Source: Lepidostoma basale (Eukaryota > Arthropoda > Insecta > Trichoptera > Lepidostomatidae). Taken from it: DNA of 64,000 nucleotides. The DNA is taken from contig JAHDVF020000164.1 in assembly GCA_022606425.2 (NCBI GenBank), forward strand, positions 248,001 through 312,000, written 5' to 3'. The notes under the pieces were generated by a model. The model made no database searches. It saw only the letters and a program-made list of their open reading frames with translations, and was not told the DNA's origin. This document shows positions 61,700 through 64,000 of this stretch, piece after piece. Position 1 is the stretch's first letter. Every line of letters begins with the position of its first letter. The position numbers and the translations under genes are program-made.

Positions 61700-62165
61700 T
61701 GTTATTTTTAATATAGAGAAGCAAAATACACTTTCTTCAATATTTAAGGCGTTAAAACTGTGATTTTCATCGTTCTTCAGATTATGAAGGTGTTAAAACC
61801 TTGGAAACATGTCAAGTAAAATAAACTTAAAAATTAGAATTATAGTCTCATTAAATTACTGTCGAATGATGATATCTATTTGCAGAGTTTTTAAGAATCA
61901 AAACGTATTTTCCATACAAGGTTGCAATTGTAAAAAAGAAATGTCAGAGAAAATACGAATACATCCTTATTTCACCGAAGTGGAGACATTTTCAGAAAGT
62001 ATTACAGTTGGTGGCTCAATCTAGAGAAATAAGTCGGATCTCAAAAGAACGGATGTAAAACTCTTAGAAGATCAAGGAAAATCAATCCGTTGAGATTGGA
62101 TTCAATAAAATAAAAAATATATCAGCCCAAAGCAGTGCCAAACGTGAAGGAATCAAATTCTATAA
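61700..62165. other. Unassigned sequence
   Basis: A plus-strand frame of 71 codons (61809-62024; MSSKINLKIRIIVSLNYCRM) has no recognisable domain. No repeat identified. Confidence 0.35.
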
Positions 62166-62170
62166 GATTG

Positions 62171-62263
62171 CAAAGAACCGAAATATCTTTGAATAACTCC
62201 TTATGTACAAAAGAAAATAATATTAAATTATTAATATTTCTTGATTTATAGGTACTCTACAAA
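62171..62263 (+). repeat. Left copy of a 93-bp direct repeat flanking RTE-B
   Basis: caaagaaccgaaatatcttt ... ttgatttataggtactctac aaa matches 62588-62681 with roughly 8-10 differences. The RTE-B copy starts exactly where this repeat ends. Confidence 0.82.
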
Positions 62264-62578
62264 CTAACTAACTAACTAACTAACCATCACGCCGTCTCTC
62301 CGGAGGGGTAGGCAGAAAGAATGGAACGCCACACTGTTCTGTCCTGACATACTTCTCTCGCTTCCTCTACATTCATACATCTTGTCATGCACGCAAGTCG
62401 ATTTCTCCGACTCCTCACGTGACCGACATTCAATATTTGATTGATTTGATCGTGCCACGTTTTCCTCGGCCTTCCTCTATTTCTAGCTCCGTTCACGCCG
62501 TTTAAATATACCTTCTTTACCATTCTGTCTTCACTCATTCTTTCCATGTGTCCAAACCATCTTAATGACCCTTTCCTT
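62264..62578 (-). mobile_element. RTE-B 3' fragment with long flanking duplication
   Basis: The minus strand reads GSLRWFGHMERMSEDRMVKK, VYLNGVNGARNRGRPRKTWH, DQINQILNVGHVRSRRNRLA, CMTRCMNVEEAREVCQDRTV, WRSILSAYPSGETA-stop and ends in (GTTA)5. The frame is intact for its length. It sits between two 93-bp direct repeats. Confidence 0.88.
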
Positions 62579-62587
62579 AAAAGTTTT

Positions 62588-62681
62588 CAAAGAACCGAAA
62601 TGTCTTTGAATACCTCCTTATGTACAAAAGAAAATAATGTTAAATTAAAAAAATTTCTCGATTTATAGGTACTCTACAAAT
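62588..62681 (+). repeat. Right copy of the 93-bp direct repeat
   Basis: caaagaaccgaaatgtcttt ... cgatttataggtactctaca aa. See 62171-62263. Confidence 0.82.
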
Positions 62682-62721
62682 ACTTTTATTATAATGTATA
62701 ATACAAGTTAAAATTAAAGTT

Positions 62722-63348
62722 GTTATCGCAAACAAAAACCTATTCAAACAGCTAGAATGGCAGTGCACAATGGTGTTCTTCTACCGACCCTTATGTATGA
62801 AAGCGAAGCATGGAACTGGCAAAAGAAAGATGAAAATAGAATAAATGCAGTAGAAATAAGATCTCTTAGACGAATGTGTCGATACTCTGTGTATGATAGA
62901 GTGTCGAATGAAAATATAAAAAAGTGAATGCGGTGCGAATGATGGTGTCATGAACAAAATAATGAAAGGATCATTAAGATGACTTGTAAATATGAAAATA
63001 ATGAATGAAGAAAGAATGGTAAAAAAAAAGTATATGTTAACGATGTAAATGGAACTGGAGGAACTATCATACACAGAGTATCTACACATTCATCTGTGAG
63101 ATCTCATTTCTACTGCATTTATTCTATTTTCATCCTTCTTTTGACAGTTATATGCTTCGCTTCCATACAAAATATAAATTAAATATTGAATATCGGCCAT
63201 GTGAGGAGTCAGAGAAATCGAAGCTCGTGCATGACACGATGTATGAATGTTGAGGAATCGAGAAAAATATGTCAGGAAAGAAAAGTGTGGCGGTGCATTC
63301 TTTCTGCCTACCCGTTCGGGGAGACGGCGTGATGATTAGCACAATATA
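62722..63348 (+). mobile_element. RTE-B LINE copy with an internal inverted segment
   Basis: 62722-63058 is plus-oriented RTE-B (KVVIANKN...MAVHNGVLLPTLMYESEAWN, RMCRYSVYDRVSNEN). 63059-63168 is the same family inverted (minus: LYGSEAYNCQKKDENRINAV). 63169-63348 is plus again, ending in the SAYPFGETA-type 3' end (cggggagacggcgtgatgat) with only gattag as tail. Frames are broken throughout. Confidence 0.8.
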
Positions 63349-63349
63349 A

Positions 63350-63495
63350 CTGTTTCATCAAGAGGTCTATTTAAGCAATTTAACAAACGTACAAATATTA
63401 TGAATCCCTATTATCTTTTAACACAAGTGGATAAAAAAAAATACTCAAAAGCGTTTTTAATCATGAAAAATCCATAAAATTAACTTCAGATTGGG
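63350..63495. other. AT-rich spacer
   Basis: No feature was recognised. Confidence 0.35.
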
Positions 63496-63499
63496 ATAC

Positions 63500-63862
63500 A
63501 TTTTAGAAAATAAATTAGTGCACTTATACAATTTTATATAAATTACTTTATTTTGTTTTTTTTTAAACTACTTACCGGTTTCGTTCCAACTGAAATTTTT
63601 ATCAGGGTAAATAAAAACAATCTAAATATTTATCAACGTAAACATATATTTACTGTTAATAAAGATCCAAATAAGGTAGGCTACAAGAATGTGTATTCGT
63701 ATCTAAATCAATTTATTTATTAACACCAACCGGTTTCGCTCCCTCCGGGGCTTCGTCAGGGTGAGAATATAAACTGATAATTAATAAACAGTTATTTCTC
63801 ATACCCTGAAAAAGCTCCGGCGGGAGCGAAACCGGTTGGTGTTAACAAATAAAGTGTTTAAG
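63500..63862. repeat. H5 repeats, three units including an inverted pair
   Basis: Unit 1 (minus, 63555-63610) has CUGAUAA ... GAAACCGGU with G8 changed. Unit 2 (minus, 63705-63770) keeps a complete core. Unit 3 (plus, 63790-63860) has CUGAAAA ... GAAACCGGUUGGUG with G8 changed. Units 2 and 3 meet head-to-head around gaatataaactgataattaa. The shared end is aacaccaaccggtttcgctc and its complement. Confidence 0.7.
63728..63759 (-). ncRNA. Hammerhead ribozyme-like motif (H5)
   Basis: Minus strand: CUGACGA (63759-63753), helix II GCCCC/GGGAGC with one mismatch, GAAAC (63737-63733), palindromic ACCGGU helix III and a GUU triplet ending at 63728. The helix I arms CACC (complement of 63760-63763) and GGUG (complement of 63724-63727) pair perfectly over 4 bp. 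All core bases are conserved. Confidence 0.66.
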
Positions 63863-63864
63863 AT

Positions 63865-64000
63865 ACAACGGTAAAGCTAAAATGAATTCTACCCGTAGCA
63901 CATTATTTCTTCCTTTTCATAAACATCTATATAATTTTATATACAGAAGATCATACAACGAATGTCTACATAAAATATAATACTATACATTCACCATTTG
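63865..64000. other. AT-rich window end
   Basis: No feature was recognised. Confidence 0.35.

Noticed and set aside
1..64000. CRISPR arrays, operons, bacterial promoters or terminators
   Set aside because: No regularly spaced direct repeats; the splice sites, LINEs, SINEs and DNA transposons show a eukaryotic (arthropod) genome.

Overview
The window looks like intronic DNA of an insect (or a close arthropod relative). It is AT-rich and has no operons. I could support only two host protein-coding segments, both on the minus strand: two adjacent exons of a neuroligin-type gene at 12613-12759 and 4607-4807, with clean splice sites and matching phases. An intron of about 7.8 kb separates them. 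No earlier neuroligin exon was recognised between 12760 and 64000, so most of the window may be one giant upstream intron. The order of the insect cannot be settled from this sequence.

Nearly everything else recognisable is transposable-element debris. Retroelements: (1) several RTE-like LINE subfamilies, called A, B, C and D here, truncated at the 5' end and ending in short microsatellite tails, (GTT)n in A and (GTTA)n in B and C; the longest copy, 51893-54285, has one frameshift and two stops; (2) other LINE pieces of CR1/Jockey type (8865-9400, 25864-27535, 48270-48516), two pentanucleotide-tailed LINE ends (1441, 41105), a LINE called G (2745, 40035, 43880) and other degenerate C-termini; (3) a tRNA-derived SINE (best at 29762-30041); (4) a SINE-like family, T, of about 600 bp whose last 65 bp are those of RTE-B (best at 49293-49898); (5) an unclassified repeat X, one copy of which has a 16-bp target duplication. 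DNA transposons: a Kolobok-like element with TTAA sites and a broken transposase (56854-59586), two 763-bp piggyBac-type MITEs in opposite orientations (7001-7763, 20693-21455), two MITEs with TTA sites (13497-13806, 55592-55977) and a DUF4817/mariner-type transposase fragment (49052-49268).

The most interesting layer is a set of at least six repeat families, H1 to H6, each carrying a hammerhead-ribozyme-like module: CUGANGA, a helix II hairpin, then GAAA(C), then a tiny, usually palindromic helix III and a U-H cleavage site. Ten copies keep every conserved core nucleotide; many others are decayed. Units often sit head-to-head as inverted pairs around a short spacer. This is the architecture expected from terminal repeats of Penelope-like retroelements, which are known to carry short-helix-III hammerheads; no Penelope reverse transcriptase was found here, so the link is inferred.

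Layout: 1-4600 LINE and T pieces; 4607-12759 two neuroligin exons around an intron holding SINE, RTE-B, H1/H2, a piggyBac MITE and an (AAT)n run; 12760-25400 MITE, H, X and SINE mixtures; 25400-31600 CR1-type LINE plus RTE-B, RTE-C and SINE; 31600-37300 old LINE tails and H3/H1 foldbacks; 37300-44660 RTE-B, RTE-A and LINE G; 44660-51300 mostly unique sequence with T, SINE and RTE-C; 51890-56160 the longest RTE-A and another LINE with a nested MITE; 56850-59590 the Kolobok nest; 60200-64000 T, H3, RTE-B with a 93-bp flanking repeat, and H5.
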